Shown piece after piece: positions 14,326 through 15,482 of a stretch of DNA of 15,482 nucleotides. Within the stretch, counting starts at the first letter, position 1; each line of letters opens with the position of its first letter. Location of the stretch: assembly GCA_021792075.1 (NCBI GenBank), contig JAJYVK010000005.1, positions 1-15,482 on the forward strand. Reading direction: 5' to 3'. The notes under the pieces were generated by a model. The model was not told the DNA's origin and searched no databases. It saw nothing but the letters and a program-made list of their open reading frames with translations. Made by a program: the position numbers and the translations under genes. This DNA is from Actinomycetes bacterium (GTDB lineage Bacteria > Actinomycetota > Acidimicrobiia > Acidimicrobiales > Acidimicrobiaceae).

Positions 14326-15482
14326 ATGGATCGCGGAAATACGGTGACCGAAGAGATGCTGCTAGAGGGTCTTAGCTCTCAAGAGGCCGCACTTCGACTC
14401 AAGACTGAAGGGGCTAACGAACTTCCCGCGACAAAGAAGCGCTCTCTGACCAAACAGTCATGGGACGTAGTTCGCGAACCGATGCTGCTGCTCCTTTTGA
14501 TAGCTGGGATCATAAACTTCCTGCTTTCCGAACCGCTTGACGGTGCGATCCTGATGACGTTCATTGTCGTAGTGATCGCAATCTCCATCTATCAGGAACG
14601 AAAGACCGAGAACGCGCTTTCAGCTCTCCGCGACATGTCGTCACCCCGAGCTCTGGTCATGCGAGACGGTCGGCAAACTCGCATCGCCGGATTCGAGGTC
14701 GTCCGTGGCGACGTTGCACTGCTTGCCGAGGGAGACAGGGTTCCTGCCGACGCGGTGCTCGTGGACAGCGTGAACATGTTGGTGGACGAATCTGCCCTGA
14801 CCGGCGAGTCCGTCCCGGTCCGGAAAGCTCCGGCAAATCTTGAGACAGCTGGAACAGAGATCGGCAAACCTGGAGGTGATGGCACGCCCTGGGTATTCTC
14901 GGGAACCCTTGTTGTAAAGGGCCACGGAATAGCACTGGTAAAGCACACCGGAATCGACACCGAGCTGGGTCGCATAGGCACAGCGCTGAGCACGATAGAA
15001 ACGGAGAAAACTCCTCTTCAGCAAAAAATTACCCGCCTTATATGGATTGTGGCTGGTCTGAGCCTGATAGCCGCCTCGGTAGTCGTGATCGCGTACGGAA
15101 TTACGAGAGGCCGATGGCTAGAAGGCTTTCTGGCCGGGATCGGAACGGCCATGGCCACACTGCCAGAAGAGCTGCCAGTTGTGCTGACAGTCTTTCTGGC
15201 ACTGGGGGCGTGGAGAATGTCTCAAAAGAACGTCCTGGCTCGGCGCGCACCCGTGATAGAGACACTTGGTTCAGCAACAGCGATCTGCGTCGACAAAACC
15301 GGCACGCTGACGATGAACTCCATGACCGTGGCAGAACTGATCGTCGATGGCCAAGCTTTCAAACTGGACGGCGAGCCGCTCCCTCAAACCTTCCTTGAAC
15401 TCGTCGAATACGCCGTGCTTGCCTCTCCGATCGACCCCTTCGATCCCATGGACAAGGCGTTCAGGCACCTGGAAGAGATCTA
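14326..15482 (+). CDS. P-type cation-transporting ATPase, 3'-truncated by the window edge
   Basis: The frame is open from ATG 14326 to the window end: 385 codons, less than half of a typical 800-900-residue P2-like pump. An N-terminal cation-ATPase region (about 12-50) is followed by helices near 52-67 and 70-89, the actuator domain with the TGES motif at 159-162, two more helices (about 242-262 and 270-290), and the phosphorylation motif DKTGTLT starting at D323. Helix 4 has PEELP at 280-284, where Ca2+ pumps have PEGLP, so the cation is not certain; Ca2+ or another divalent ion is the best guess. No N-terminal CxxC heavy-metal domain is present, which argues against a Cu/Cd/Zn P1B pump. AAGGTGG lies about 5 nt before the ATG. 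The N and P domains lie beyond the window. Confidence 0.93.
   Translation, partial: MDRGNTVTEEMLLEGLSSQEAALRLKTEGANELPATKKRSLTKQSWDVVREPMLLLLLIAGIINFLLSEPLDGAILMTFIVVVIAISIYQERKTENALSALRDMSSPRALVMRDGRQTRIAGFEVVRGDVALLAEGDRVPADAVLVDSVNMLVDESALTGESVPVRKAPANLETAGTEIGKPGGDGTPWVFSGTLVVKGHGIALVKHTGIDTELGRIGTALSTIETEKTPLQQKITRLIWIVAGLSLIAASVVVIAYGITRGRWLEGFLAGIGTAMATLPEELPVVLTVFLALGAWRMSQKNVLARRAPVIETLGSATAICVDKTGTLTMNSMTVAELIVDGQAFKLDGEPLPQTFLELVEYAVLASPIDPFDPMDKAFRHLEEI

Overview
This window reads as a chromosomal segment of a moderate-GC actinobacterium. The clues are a GlnR-type orphan regulator, a tandem pair of ArsA/Get3-family ATPases like the conserved mycobacterial Rv3679/Rv3680 pair, a DUF929-type thioredoxin-fold protein next to a VKOR, and several starts with no Shine-Dalgarno that sit 6-7 nt after a TANNNT -10 element (leaderless style). 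An Acidimicrobiia-like lineage would fit the base composition and gene set, but that is inference. No phage, transposon, plasmid or CRISPR signature is visible.

Layout. (1) 1-1811: the 3' part of a type I glutamine synthetase gene, overlapping by one base a GlnR-like winged-helix regulator whose receiver has lost its acidic pocket. (2) 1829-3651: a terminator, a HesB/IscA/ErpA A-type Fe-S carrier (minus strand) and a divergent Mrp/ApbC-type Fe-S P-loop carrier. (3) 3637-8401: a NUDIX hydrolase (minus), then selA and selB for selenocysteine incorporation, then an alpha/beta hydrolase (minus). The NUDIX gene overlaps mrp tail to tail by 15 bp, and the hydrolase overlaps selB by 14 bp. (4) 8572-9987: a membrane-anchored CPYC thiol oxidoreductase (DUF929-like) and a VKOR-family membrane protein, probably an extracytoplasmic disulfide-forming pair. 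(5) 10042-12463: two translationally coupled ArsA/Get3-family ATPases followed by a stand-alone receiver protein. (6) 12522-12598: tRNA-Pro(CGG), followed by about 470 bp with no convincing gene. (7) 13073-14119: a six-helix membrane protein of unknown function. (8) 14200-15482: a sigma70-like promoter, a structured leader and the 5' part of a P-type cation ATPase gene that runs off the end of the window.

The most interesting observation is in the ArsA-family pair. The upstream protein keeps the inter-subunit signature lysine of the deviant Walker A motif but has Arg in place of the P-loop lysine and no DPA/catalytic-Asp switch. The downstream protein keeps the P-loop lysine, the DPA motif and the catalytic Asp, but has Thr in place of the signature lysine. 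The losses are complementary, which suggests an obligate heterodimer with a single composite ATP site. Other points worth a look are the phosphorylation-dead GlnR-like regulator cotranscribed with glutamine synthetase, the overlapping divergent leaderless-type -10 elements between the NUDIX gene and selA, and the structured leader of the P-type ATPase gene.
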